In this document: piece after piece, positions 33,958 to 45,368 of the stretch | Layout: every line of letters begins with the position of its first letter | Position numbering within the stretch: the first letter of the stretch is position 1 | Origin: Dacryopinax spathularia | Lineage: Eukaryota > Basidiomycota > Dacrymycetes > Dacrymycetales > Dacrymycetaceae | Direction of reading: 5' to 3' | Length of the DNA: 64,000 nucleotides | Assembly (NCBI GenBank): GCA_037974965.1 | Contig: JBBPFI010000013.1 | Location: 248,001 to 312,000 of the forward strand | Notes under the pieces: generated by a model | What the model was told of the DNA's origin: nothing | The model's input: the letters and a program-made list of their open reading frames with translations, nothing else | The model's database searches: none | Translations under genes and position numbers: made by a program

Positions 33958-35157
33958 CTAAGCCGCCTTCATCCGCTTCTCCAATACCAAGAGGGCCACC
34001 GCCGTCTGCCTCACAGAAGTCTCGAAGTCGATCCATCCCAGAGCAAACGCCTTCTCCGCCTTACTCGAGCCAGTGCGAGGTGTGGCTCAGGCGGTTCGTT
34101 CTTCGAGGGACTGATTCGGCCTTCTTTCGCCAAAGCGGGGAAGGATTGGGCGAGCATGTGCGCGATTTGCAGGTAGGAATAGTGTCCCGCTACGGATAGA
34201 TAGCGGTACTTTGCTCTTCTTGGATGGGAGAGGGGGTCCACGTGTATCTTTGCCCTGTTCATCGGAACGGTCCATCAGCCTATTTGCTTGTCCACCCCTG
34301 AGACTAGACGGTAAACGTACACATCCCCCACATCAGTCCATAGGGGCACCGGCGTAGATGGAACCTCCTTCGTCGACCCGTTCATAAGCATCCAGATATC
34401 CTGCCTGCTCGTGTTCAGCTTTTCCATACTCTCGACAGGCTGAAATGGCGGTCCGTAGATCATCGGAGGACAAACGGTCGTCAGACTGAAATGGGGCTTC
34501 TGAGCCTCCATGAAGTCCCGTGCTGCTTGTTCGGTGACTTTCTATACAACGGATTAGATACTTCCATTCCAGGCGGATAGAGGAAATGGCACACGAGGAC
34601 GAACCGTACTGGTAACATATGCCAACCCGGGATGTCCGATCGCGCTGGCCTGCTCCCATGTCGTCGGGCTCCAGTCCTTCTCCGTATACGGATACCCATC
34701 CTTGTCACCCGACCGCCCAAGGATCGAGTACAGCCGCAAAGCTGCTCGTCGCAACGACCGGATTCACTCTTGGCTCGAGCGCGACAGCGCGTAGGGCGTT
34801 TGAGGTCCCTTTCCTTGCAGGGGTGAGCACGTACTTATCGAAGTTCTTCGATGCGTAATGGAAGTGAGAGGCGACGTGCAGGATGTGGTCGCAGCCCTTT
34901 GCGGCTGCGTCGAGAGCGTTTGGAACGGCCCTGTCGGGAATGATGACCCATTCGACGGATGATGCGGCGGCGGGATGGAGAGGGTTAAAGGTGTCGGCCT
35001 TGGATTGAGAGCGCTGGAGACACCGTGAGCACCCCCTTGTACAATACAGGAGGTAGAGCGAGGAACGTACGGTAGTACCTTTGACCTTGCATCCCCACTT
35101 GATGAACTCGCGCGTCACGGCAGCACCTACCAAGCCAGACGGGCCGGTGACCAACTC
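33958..35157 (-). pseudogene. reductase copy R3 (type 2)
   Basis: Reads VTGPSGLVGAAV (cofactor loop), KVKGTTV, SQSKADTFNPLHPAAASSVEW, NALDAAAKGCDHILHVASHF and NPVVATSSFAAVLDP, then a frame break, then YTYTEKDW-like sequence, YVTST in place of YxxSK, TTVCPPMIYGPPFQPVES and VLEKRMKAA. The intron after KGT and the one after the active site are recognisable. It converges on copy D. Confidence 0.75.
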
Positions 35158-35500
35158 AGTTCACCTTCATGCGAGTTAGACATGATGCCGATGCGACGAC
35201 TGGTGGAATTTCTGGCCCATGTTCAAACATGCGCCTGTACCTCGTACAGTTTCGGTCCGGATTTCTGTTGCGCCAGAGGGGAGTGGTTGATGCGGAGGAG
35301 AGTGAGGTCGTCGACGTTCCGCTGGCCCACGGAGTCGCCTTGATGCGAGACAGCGCCTAGTTATGGTGGGCCCGGGGTCTCGGGGTGCTTGGGTCTGCGA
35401 TTGGTACCCAGGTCACGTGATTGATGGGGAGGTGTCGATCGCATAAGCTGACCAGTTTCTCGATCTGAGGAATGTGCAGGAGTCCCGCTCAAGTACGATG
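35158..35500 (-). pseudogene. PIN-gene promoter and N-terminus piece P2
   Basis: Opposite-strand copy of P1: TCACGTGA at 35413-35420, CCAAGCACCCCGAG near 35,380, and the region coding for the RLS..QRNVDDLTLL-like part down to the junction with R3. Confidence 0.7.
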
Positions 35501-35925
35501 TATGCTGTTTCTTGCGTGATGATGTCTTGTCTGGAACTGTATCTGAGTCTCGATGTTCAACCTTATTCTGCCTAAGCTGTCTAAGATATAACTTAACTCC
35601 TTGGCGCCGTCTCCAACCTGCACGTCTCTCTCCCCCACTGCTCCTCCCGGCCGCTGGTTCACATCAACATGACGTCGTTTGCGCGCCATTACTTGGCCAT
35701 TTCTGCCTGGGTGACGCTCGGCTTGATTCACAACAAGGCATTGCAACATGTTTAGTAAACGCATCAATCCTTATCAGCGGGGACGTGGGACGATGACTGG
35801 CTGAGTTAAGGACGACCTTCTCTGGGCTGAGATAACGCCTAGTTCAGTAGATTGAGGTGAGTCGACCATCTGTCGGATGCGTGAACATGCGCTGACATCT
35901 TGCTACCTATGATCATAGGAGCTCC
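35501..35925. repeat. divergent spacer S2
   Basis: Second copy of the spacer described at 29141-29570. It holds the GCATCAATCCTTATCAGCGG stretch near 35,762. No gene. Confidence 0.55.
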
Positions 35926-37505
35926 ATGCCGATATGATGACTCGCGGAGACGACACAGATGACGGTACAAGCAGCTTCAAGTTGACTGGCTGCTCGGACA
36001 GACGAAGTGAGCGGGCGGGGACGAGGAGGCAAAAGCCATACCGGAGCAAAGCGAGGTGAACGGGGGTTGGGAAGGACGAGCAGCAGAGCTCGTTAAGGAC
36101 CGGATCGCAGACGTCGAGTTATGTCAACTGATGTGAGTCTTTTCTCCTTGAGCCGTCTTAATAGTGCCCGTGCTGATTGACACGCAGGCTATCGATAACT
36201 TCGACCAGCTGCGCCCTGATAAGGAAGAGGCTTAGCGACGTGAGCCCTGGGAGGCGACGAGACTCGAGCAGGAAAGGACCAAGCGGGAGATCGAGAGTGT
36301 GAGGATGGCGAGCAGCAGAAGCGTGTTCAGGACTCGATCGCTATGGGTAACCTGAAGGGTCCTGTTGACGTGAGTCTTTCTTTGCCTCACCAAGGTTGAC
36401 GACGGTATTGATTGGTTAGCGCAGGACATGAGAATCTCGAGGCACAGGGGCTCGTTCAGCTCCAGGTCGAGCAGGTCGAGCAGCACACGCTGGAGATGAA
36501 CGATCGTCTTCAGATTATCGCCAAGCGACTAGCGTGCGTTCCGGGAGGAAGAACGGCCTGGCTCTACGTGGAGCAACTAGAGATGAACGACCGTGTTTGT
36601 CGCATCATCGCCGGGCAGCTGGACGACATGGAGGGCGGGGGGAAGAGCGCGTCTCGCAAGAAAGCCGATCGTTTTGTTGTGAACGTTTATGTGGGCGTTC
36701 ATCTGTCTCCGGACCGTTCATGATGCTGATCATTGCTGTCCAGGCTACTTGGATCTCGACGGCTAAACGCTCGTTCAACTACAGAACGAGTAGATTGGGA
36801 AGCCCAACCGCAAGATGACCAACTGGATTCGCAGCACCACGTATATCGGCGAACACCTGCACCACCTCACGACACGACGCTTACACGAGTAGAAGCGAAC
36901 TCTCCTCAAGCAGAATCATACTCGCGAACCGGAAGAAGACTCGGATCATGTTTCTTTCTGCGAGACAGAGGAAGGGCCACTCTACCAAGATCGTCAGCAG
37001 TTCGAGGAAGAGTCGGTCAAGTTCATCATCCAGTCGCGCCTGGGAAGGTCGACGACGCTTGATATCCTACCTGGCGCGCCGAGGCCGGATGCCTAAGATC
37101 AAGAGAGTTGCAATTCCATCTGGAACCGCCGGAGAAGAAGCGGTCGGCGCAACAAAGGAACAAACGACAGTTCGACCGCTCACGCGGAAGAGCGCAGGCA
37201 GGAGAAAGAAAGAAAGGAGGAGACGGCTCAGGGGAAGAATACGATCGCCGGATGGGGGAAGAGGTTAGAAGGTCTGTCCAACATGAATGCGCCTTAGGAC
37301 CATGGGCTAATCACTCATAGCAGGTCGCGAACGAGATGAGGAACCTGTTCAGGACCAGGAAGGCGCGTAGCCCGCTGCTGCCAAGCAGAAATGTGCGAAC
37401 GAATCCCAATCCGGAAATGCGAGCCCACATCACTTTGGTTCTTGATAACGTTCTGCGGGCGTCGAACGGGTTCTCGGAAAAGCCTGCACTTGGTTTAACT
37501 CGTTG
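35926..37505 (+). pseudogene. eIF3a coiled-coil piece E2 joined to LRPVLPT exon 3
   Basis: Two successive copies of the end of eIF3a exon 2: 35,926-36,130 (diverged, ending before GTGAGTC) and 36,190-36,372 (DKEEA, then the REIESVR, QDSIAMGNLK region, again before GTGAGTC). Then exon 3 sequence (LVQLQVEQVEQHTLEMNDR), decayed coiled coil with PEKKRSAQQRNKRQFDRSR, and at 37,395-37,470 NPNPEMRAHITLVLDNVLRA from LRPVLPT exon 3. Many stops. Confidence 0.73.
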
Positions 37506-38318
37506 TGGAGATGTTGGATCAAGCAGGGATACAAGGGTAAAGGTACTGCTGTACATTCCTCGCCGTCCCTCCCGCATCGTCCGAGGCGGTCCTAACCGTG
37601 TCTGCAGCGCTCTCAATCCATGGCCGACGCCTTCACGCCCTTCATCCCACCGGCGCACCATCCAACGAATGGGTCATCATTCCCGACATCGCGGCGACAA
37701 ACGCCCTCGATGCCGTCGCAAAAAGCTGGCACATCTTTCACGGGGCCGGTCTCTTCCACTGTGCATCAACGGAACTTGGCAAAGATAAGGCTCGTGCTGG
37801 TATTCCTAAACCTCTATCCTGCTGCCGGGACGCATCTAACCCGCTGTATAGAAAGTCGCCGAACAAGCGGCATGGGACTTCATGGAGAGCGAGAAACCGC
37901 ATGTCAGGATGACGACCGTTTGTCCTCCGATGATTCACGGATTGCCGTTCCAGCCTGTCGAGAGCGTGGATAAGCTGAACACGAGCAGCCAGGGTATATG
38001 GATGCTCATGAATGCGTCGACGAAGGAAGTTCCGCCTACGTTGGTGCCTAGATGGACTGAGGTACGAGATGCGCACGCCTTTTCTTTGTTCTCATCGGCG
38101 GCGGACGGGAAGATGAGCTGACGGATTGTTCTGATACACAGGGCAAGGATACACGCCGACACGCTCTCCTACCCCGGAGCAGCAAACGAGCGCTATCTAG
38201 CCGTAGCTGGCCACTACTCCTACTGGCAAATCGCGCATGTCCTCGCCCAGTCCCTCCCCGACCTGCGAAAGAAGGCAGAATCACTCCCTCGAAGAACGAA
38301 CCGCCTCAGCCACGTTTT
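37506..38318 (+). pseudogene. reductase copy R9 (type 1, 3' truncated)
   Basis: Starts at the fusion with LRPVLPT exon 3 near a TCAAGCAGGGATAC stretch. Keeps NALDAVAKSW, KVAEQAAWDF, TTVCPPMIHGLPFQPVES, LNTSSQGIWMLMNASTKEVPP and YLAVAGHYSYW. It ends abruptly after CCTCAGCCACG and joins the promoter module of copy E, losing the last 50 or so codons and block Q. R5 ends at the same point. Confidence 0.72.
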
Positions 38319-38701
38319 CAGGGTGTCATCACCGGGAGCCACGCCCGATTAGGAAAACGAATGCCCCTGCCCGGTAGGTGTTGATGCGCGGGGTTGATTC
38401 ACTATCGGTAAAATGTTGGCGTCTTCGCAACACATCGGACACCCCGCACGCCGACCTAGGGCAAAGCCTAGGAGCTTGGTTTTCTTTCATTAGACCTGCT
38501 CCTTGTCGTCTCCTCTTCGATAACAGCCGTTATCGGTACTGCTCCCTCTCTTGCTCGCTCGGCCAGAGTGCAAGGCATTTCCACCCACCGTAAATCCCCC
38601 CCAACGCCCCAGAACTGCTCTCTCCCTCTCACCATCACCACCGTCTCCTCTCACCTGTGTACCAAAGCACTCGGAAAGACCCCAGCGACAGAGCTTCTAC
38701 G
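38319..38701 (+). promoter_or_regulatory. upstream module of pseudogene E, internally deleted
   Basis: Begins CAGGGTGTCATC. The palindrome is degraded (CTATCGGTAAAAT near 38,402). The stretch from GTGCAAG to the GCATTTCC near 38,575 is deleted, removing the GTTTCGCCGTGGAGG element kept in the other copies. Confidence 0.6.
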
Positions 38702-39985
38702 ATGGTCTTTCTATCCTCGATTAATACTCCGTTATTCTCTGCGCATCACGCGCGCATAATAAAACCCCTACCCAAGTACGTGTCTCTGGTAACCAGCTGA
38801 ATGAACAATGAAGGTGCTAACGGCACTTTTCATAGGCACCTTCGTCCCGTGCTCCCGACTGGCATACTCAAGTATGCCAAGGCGGGTTTCCACGATTCCT
38901 CTACATTCGTCGACACGGGGGTGCCCGTGCTTCCCCCCCTCAAGTTTGACACAGCCTACACGGAGACTTCACGTGTAGGCGAGGTCAAACTTGAGGGACG
39001 TTTCCCCTGAGCCCCTGGATGACAGAGTAGTTGATGACAGCGAGAGCTCCCTGACCACCACCACCCCCACTGCCATGAGCCGAAATGCAGAGGATGACGA
39101 GAAGACACTTATTTCAAAGGCCAAGAAACTGTTAGCCTATGTCTCGTACATATCTCCCAAAGCACCGTGCCATCTGCTAACCTGTTCCCGTGAGAATATA
39201 GGAACGATCTGTATCCCATCCACCCGCAGTTACGCTACACTGATGCTCAATGCGGTTCTGCAGACGAGGCATTGCTCGCCCAAGTCACGTTTGGGGGCCA
39301 TATTCGTGCTCGACATGCTGCAGGACATCCCGGACGATATGGCTGAGGATGTCGCGACGGATGTGGACATCCACCACGCTTTGCGGTTGTCGAAGGATGA
39401 GCCGCCTGTGCAGCACGCGCCGGCTTATCCTGAGGATGAGGATGAAGAGGTTCAGCCAGTATGTCGCTTCATTCTTATAGAATGTGGGCTATGCTGATGC
39501 TGTGTTCGGGCTGTTCACCCCTGGAGCAATTCTGTCGCCATGGCGGACGTTGAACACCATCTCCCAGCGGCCTTCCGTACTGCTGCCCCAAAAGCGATGT
39601 CGCCCGCTCGCAATAACCAGCACCATGGGGCTCTTGGCAACCGCAACACGTACAAGGTCCGCACTGGTGCAGACATCGACGCGCTCATGGCGCGCATGGA
39701 GAATTGCTCAGTAACCGCCAAGCCCTCTGTGGGCGAGGTCCAGCCTTCTTGGACAGCTGAGCATGACCTCTGAACCCCCCCCCCCCGAGCCCTGCATCGC
39801 CCCCCAACCAGCGCGGTCTAGACGACACATCTTCGGACGAGGATGGCGACGACGAATGTGAGCGCTCTGCCAGGCGGCCGGTCAAGCGTTGTCGCTCCAA
39901 CGCGTCGGTCCCCGATTTGGCTACGAATGGGTCCAAGCGGGAGCGTGGTCGGCGTTCAATGGCTCGGTTCCGCCACAGCATCTGA
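38702..39985 (+). pseudogene. LRPVLPT family pseudogene, copy E
   Basis: Exon 1 (38702..38775) and the start of exon 2 (38836 on: HLRPVLPTGILKYAKAGFH) are normal. The acidic part of exon 2 is replaced by an inverted copy of the preceding sequence (arms 38937-38962 and 38972-38997), which shifts the frame to a stop. The acceptor of intron 2 has lost its AG (CTGTTCCCG instead of CTGTTCTAG). Exon 4 lacks about 17 bases near 39,740 and then carries a run of ten or more C. The rest, including the VQHAPAYPEDED and MARMENCSVTAKPSV blocks, is well kept, so inactivation is recent. It also lost the core promoter element. Confidence 0.8.
38937..38997. repeat. imperfect inverted repeat inside copy E
   Basis: Two 26-base arms (38937-38962 and 38972-38997) with three mismatches, separated by nine bases. 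The left arm is the normal exon sequence coding PLKFDTAYTE; the right arm is its inverted copy, in place of sequence that in copy H codes for EVSTDSESDRDF. It looks like a local template switch. Confidence 0.75.
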
Positions 39986-40257
39986 GCAGCTCATGTTCCC
40001 ACGCAACCGGTTGATGAACTTGTTTTCTGTTTCGAATACGTCCTGTTACTGTTCCGTTTCTGTTCCGCCTCAAGTCGTGTTGTGATTGCCTCTGTTTTCC
40101 TTGTTCCTCCGGGCGACTCACTCCCTGATGGAATGAGCCGATGTGTTCAAAACTTCAAGTCTTTTCTCTTTGTCTGTTGTCCCCCTGTTTTCCTGTTTTT
40201 GTCTGTACTACGACGCATCACCTTGTTCTGTCCTCGCTCTACGTTCGCGCTGTTTAG

Positions 40258-40279
40258 CTGCTTAACGATTGTCAAGCAG
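40258..40279 (+). terminator. 3' hairpin of copy E
   Basis: Same CTGCTT / AAGCAG stem and flanks as after copy D, about 275 bases beyond the former stop. Kept although the gene is broken, fitting recent loss. Confidence 0.4.
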
Positions 40280-40606
40280 TCTTCGCAGTATTAGTAGAGT
40301 TCAGGGAATCAAAGTGTTGCTTCGCTCAATTCGACTGCCTTTCGTGATCGTGCTCAGAGCTTTGATAACACAAGCATGTTATTGCAGAAGAAACGTCATC
40401 ATGCGCAACTACCGCATGTATATGTACCACGAAGCCAGACATCGAGCGATGGTATCATACGCGTCGTCGGAAACCTCAAACCACCTCCACATCCCAGGAT
40501 TGGAAAGAAAAGGGGAAGGGGATGTGATCTATCGATATCTCGTGTGTGACTGTCATGCAGCTTTCCTGCCTCTCTACCTCCTACCATAGATGGCAGCCGG
40601 TGGAAA

Positions 40607-41940
40607 TCACCTAAGCGGATGACTCCCTGAGCTCGTCTCTAAGCCGGCCTTCATCTGCTTCTCCAATACCAAGAGGGCCTCCGCCGTCTGCGTTACACAA
40701 GTCTCAAAGCCGATCCATCCTAGATCAAACGCCTTCTCCGCTTTAGTCGAGCCAGTCGCGAAGTGTGCCCGAGGTGGCTCGTTCTTCGAGGGAGTGATTC
40801 CGCCTTCTTTCGCCAGGTCGGGGAAGGTTTGGGCGAGTATGTAAGCGATTTGCAAATGTAAGCGATTTGCAGGAATAGTGTCCGGTTACGGCCAGATAGT
40901 GCTGGTTTACTGTTCCGGGATGGGAGAGCGAGTCGACGTGTCTCTTTGCCCTGTACATGGAAAAATTAGGTCTACCATTCGCCGATAAAACTGGAGGATA
41001 GACGTACCCATCCCGCACATCGGTCCACACATGCACCAACGTGGGCGGAACCTCCTTCATCGACCCATCCATGAGCATCCAAATATCCTGGCTGTTCGTA
41101 TTGAGCTTGTTCATGCTCTCGACAGGCTGGAGCGGCGGCCCATAGATAATCGGAGGACAAACGGTCGTCAGACTGAAAAGGGCCTTCTGAGTCTCTATGA
41201 AGTCCCATGCTGCTTGTTCGGCGATTCTAGACATTGGTTTAGATACTTCCATTCCAGCCGGATAGAGGAAATGCCAGACCAGGACGAACCGTACTAGTAA
41301 CATAGGCCAACCCGGGGGCGACTTTCTAGACATTGGGTTAGATACTTCCATTCCAGCCGGATAGAGGAAATGCCAGACCAGGACGAACCGTACTGGTAGC
41401 ATTGGCCAACCCGGGATCTCCGATCGTCTTTGCTTGCTCCCACGTCATCGGGTTCCAGTCTTTCTCCGTATACGTATACCCATCCTTGTCACCCGCCAAA
41501 GGATCGAGTACAGCCGCAAAGCTGCTCGTCGCAACGACCGGATTCACTCTCGGCTTGAGCGCGACAGCGAGTAGGGCGTTTGAACCCTTTCCTCGCAGGG
41601 GTGAGCACGTACTTATCGAAGTTCTTCGATGCGTAATGGAAGAGAGAGGCGACGTGCAGGATGTGATCGCAGCCTTTTGCGGCCGCGTCGATGGCAGTCG
41701 GCGCAGCGATGTCAGGAACGATAACCCATTCGATGCATGATGCGGCGGCTGAACGGAGGAGAGCGGTAAAGGTATCGGCCTTGGATTGAGAGCGCTGGTG
41801 ACACCGTGAGCAGCGCCTTGTACAAGGCAGGAGGTAGAGCGAGGAACGTACAGTAGTACCCTTGACCTCTGTATCCCTGCTTGACGAGCTCGAGCCTCAG
41901 GACGGCACCTAAGATGCCAGACGGGCCGGTAACCAACACA
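40607..41940 (-). pseudogene. reductase copy R4 (type 2)
   Basis: Reads VLVTGPSGILGAVL, NPVVATSSFAAVLDPLAGD, GYTYTEKDWNPMTWEQAK, then NATST in place of YxxSK (both catalytic residues changed), TTVCPPIIYGPPLQPVES, WIGFETCVTQTAEALLVLEK and a tail extended past the usual stop. A short deletion near 41,585 breaks the frame, and the segment at the active-site intron is duplicated in tandem (41,220-41,412). It converges on copy E. Confidence 0.75.
41220..41412. repeat. tandem duplication inside R4
   Basis: Two copies of about 95 bases, both running from a CGA(C/T)T.CTAGACATTGG start to GGCCAACCCGGG. They differ at a few positions (for example ACTAGTAACATAGG and ACTGGTAGCATTGG). Not seen in the other reductase copies. 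Confidence 0.75.
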
Positions 41941-42540
41941 GGTTCACCTTACCAACACAGTTTCACCTTCATGCGAGTGAGACATGCCGATGCAATCAGT
42001 AGTGTTTCTGTCTCAGAAGAGCGAAGAGGCGGCGAGATCGGATGCTCAGGACGAGAGCAGCCTTCCTGCTTTTGCAAAGATTGCCTTCTCGTGATTGTCG
42101 ATGCCCGATTTCGGAACAGTCCAGCCCGTCAATTAGCCTGCCTTAGCATCGATTTGCTTGTGTTCTTCAGGGCCAGAGATAGCGGACTCAATCTCGGAGT
42201 AGGCGGTGTGAAGCTTCAGTGGGGCAAGCACAGGAATCTCAGTCTCGAGACAGCTGAAGCGTTAAGGAATCTTGTGTCGCATGTAAGATGCCAGTCGGTA
42301 GTGGGCGCACTCCCCGCAGCTTGCTTCTGTGCCAGAAGAAGAGATGAAGGTCCTCGACGTTCCGCTGGAGGGAGTTGACACGGCGATGCGAGAGCCTGGA
42401 ATGCCTGCGGCGCCTAGGGCGCCCAAGAGCGGTCTCGGGGCGCTTGGGTCTGCCATTGGTGCCGAGATCACGTGACTGGGTTGGAGCTGTCGATTGGCAT
42501 GAACGGTGAGACCCGAGTTTCTCGAACTGAAGGAATGTGA
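41941..42540 (-). pseudogene. PIN-gene promoter and N-terminus piece P3
   Basis: Minus-strand copy with TCACGTGA at 42468-42475 and an ATGGCAGACCCAAGCGCCCC start; here an open frame MADPSAPRPLLGALGAAG can be read, followed by the region of VEDL. Between about 41,980 and 42,290 there is extra sequence not seen in P1 or P2, including a weak echo of LRPVLPT exon 2 (AATCTCAGTCTCGAGACAG). Confidence 0.65.
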
Positions 42541-42955
42541 AGAGTCCCGCTCAAGTGCGATGTATGCTGTTTCTTGCGTGATGATCTCTTGTCTGAATCT
42601 ATATCTGAGTCTTGATGTTCAACCTTATTCTGCCCAAGCTGTCTGAGATATAACTTCACCCCTTGGCGCCGTCTCCAACCTGCACGTCCATCTGCCTCAC
42701 TGCTCCTCCCGGCCTATTCTCATCCGCACGACGTCCTTGCGCACCATTACTTGGCTATTTCCGCTCGGGTGACGCTCGGCCTGGTTCACGACAACCCACT
42801 GTACCATGCTTAGTAAACGCATCAATCCTTATCAGCGGGGACGTGGGACAAGTACTGGCGAGTTAAGGACGACCTTCCCTGGGCTGAGATGACGGCTGGT
42901 TCTGTAGGATGAGGTGAGTCAAGGATTCATGGACGCGTGAACATGCGCTGACATC
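42541..42955. repeat. divergent spacer S3
   Basis: Third copy of the spacer. Carries CTTATTCTGCCCAAGCTGTC and GCATCAATCCTTATCAGCGG. No gene. Confidence 0.55.
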
Positions 42956-44530
42956 TTGCTATCTATGATCATAGGAGCTCCATGCCGATATGATGACTCG
43001 CGGAGACGACACAGATGACGGTACAGGGGGCTTGACTAGCTGCTCGAACAGACGAAGGGAGCGGGAGGGGGACGAGGAGGCGTGATCCAGACTGGAGCAA
43101 ATCGCGGTCAGAGGGTCTCAGGAAGGACAGGCAGTAGAGCTCGTTCAGAACTGGATTACAGACGTGGAGTTGTGTCCACTGGTATGAGTCTCTTCTCCTT
43201 GAGCCATCTCAATAGTGTCCGTGCTGATTGACAGGTAGGCTATCGATAACGTTGACAAGCTGCGCCCTGATAAGGAAGAAGCCAAACGACGCGAGCCCGA
43301 CGAGGCGAGGAGATGTGAGCAGGAAAGGATCAAGCGGGAGATCGAGAGTGTGAGGAACGGCGAAGGGCGAGCAGCAGAAGCGTGTTCAGGACTTGATCGC
43401 TATTGACGTGAGTCTTTCTTTGCCTCACCAAGGTTGACGACGGTATTGATTGGCTGGCGCAGGGCATCGACAACCTTGACACGCCAAAGTTCGTCCAGCT
43501 CCAGGTCGAGCAAATTGAGCAGCACACGCTGGAGATGAACGACCGTCTTCGAATTATCGCCAAGTGACCGGCGTGCGTTCCGGGAGGAATAACGGCCTGG
43601 CGCTACGTGGTGCAGGTAGAGATGAACTACCGTGTTCGCCTGATTGCTGGGCGGCTGGACGACATCAAGTGCGGGAAGAGCGCCTCTCGCAATAAAGGAC
43701 AAATCGCTTTTGCTGTGCGTTTATCTATTTACGGACCATTGATGACGCTGATCATCGCTGTCCAGGCTACTTAGAACCTTGACAGCCAGACGCTCGTTGG
43801 ATTGCGGATCGAGTAGATCGAGAAGCCCAGCCGCAGGACGACCAACTGTCATGGCATTACTGCATATATCGCCGATCGTCTACACAACCTCGTTGCTCAC
43901 GCGACGTTTACTCGAGGAGGAGCGAGCTGTCCTCGAACAGAATCATATTCTCTCGTAGGAAGAAGACTCGGATCATGTTTCGTCCCACGAAACATAGGAA
44001 GACCCACCCTACGGAACTCGTCAGCAGTTCGAGGAAGAGTTCGTCAAGTTTGTCACCTAGTCCCGCCTGGAAGGTTGACGATGTCCGATATACTTTGGCG
44101 CGCAGAGGTCGAGTGCCTAAGATCAAGATAGTTGCAATGGCGTCTGGGACCGCCGGAGAAGAAGCGGTCGGCGCAACAAAGGAACAAAAGACAGTTCGAC
44201 CGCTCACGCGGAAGAGCGCATACAAGAGGAGGAAAGAGAGGTGGAGACGGCTCAAGGGGAAGAATACGATCGCTGGATACGGGACTGATGAGTGAGAAGG
44301 TCCGCTACCAGACAGGAATGCGCCTCAGGACCTTGGGCTAATCACTCATAGCACGTCGTGAACGAGATCACTGAGATCAGGAACCTATTCAGGACCAGGA
44401 AGGCGAGCAGCGCGCTGCTGCCAAACCGGAAATGCGCCAACGTTCCGAAACCGGAAATGCCAGCCCACATCACCTTGGCTCTTGATAACGTTCTGCGGGC
44501 GTCGAACGGGTTCTCGGAAAATTCTGCGCT
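42956..44530 (+). pseudogene. eIF3a coiled-coil piece E3 joined to LRPVLPT exon 3
   Basis: Same layout as E2: two copies of the eIF3a exon 2 end, exon 3 (FVQLQVEQIEQHTLEMNDR), decayed coiled coil (PEKKRSAQQRNKRQFDRSR), then EMPAHITLALDNVLRA and NGFSEN near 44,455-44,530 from LRPVLPT exon 3. Many stops. Confidence 0.72.
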
Positions 44531-45368
44531 TGGTGTAACTCGTTGTGGAGATATTGGATCAATGAGGGATACAGTGGTAAAGGTACTGTTGTACATTCCT
44601 CGCCGTCCCTCCCGCATCGTCCAATACGATCCTAACTGTGTCCGCAGCGCTCTCAATCCAAGGCCGACGCCTTCACGCCGTCCATCCGACCGCCGCACCG
44701 TCCAACGAAAGGGTTGTCCCTCCCGACATCGCTGCGCCAAACGCCCTCGATGCGGCCGCAAGTGGCTGCCACCACATCCTTCACGTCGCCTTTCGCTTCT
44801 ACTACGCATCCAAAGGAGCTTGGCAAAGGTCAGGCTCGTCCTGGTCTTCCATCTCCTCTATCTCACCGCTCGGCAGCGTTCAGCGCACCATACAGAAACC
44901 TGCCGAGCAAGCGGCATGAGAGTTTATGAAGACCGAAAAAACCGCATGTCAGCCTGACGACAGTTTGTCCTCCGATGATCTACGGATCGCCCCTCCAGCC
45001 TGTCTAGAGCATGACTGAGCTCAATACGAGGAGTCAGGATATCTGGATGCTCATGAATCGATCGACGAAGGAAGGTTCCGCCTACGTTGGTGCCCGTATG
45101 GACTGATGTGTGCGATGTGTACGCCTTTCCTTCGTGTTCATCGGCTGCGGGCGGACGGGAAGACGAGCTGACGGATTGTTCCGATTAACAGGGCAAGGAT
45201 ACACGCCGACACCCTCTCCCACCCCGGAACAGCGAACCAGCGCTACCTAGCCGTAGCCGGCCACCACTCCTATGCGCAAATCGCGCACGTCCTCGCCCAA
45301 TCCTTCTCCGACCTTGCGAAAGGAGGCAGAATCACTCCCTCGAAGAACGAGCCGCCTCAGCCACATTT
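44531..45368 (+). pseudogene. reductase copy R5 (type 1, 3' truncated)
   Basis: Keeps NALDAAASGCHHILHVAF, TTVCPPMIYGSPLQPV, DIWMLMNRSTKE and YLAVAGHHSYAQIAHVLAQ. Ends after CCTCAGCCACATTT at the same point as R9, directly against the promoter module of copy F. Confidence 0.72.

Noticed and set aside
39776-39786. Run of ten or more C in copy E taken as the cause of the break
   Set aside because: Copy E carries other independent lesions, and the exact run length may be a sequencing error; it is not needed to call a pseudogene.
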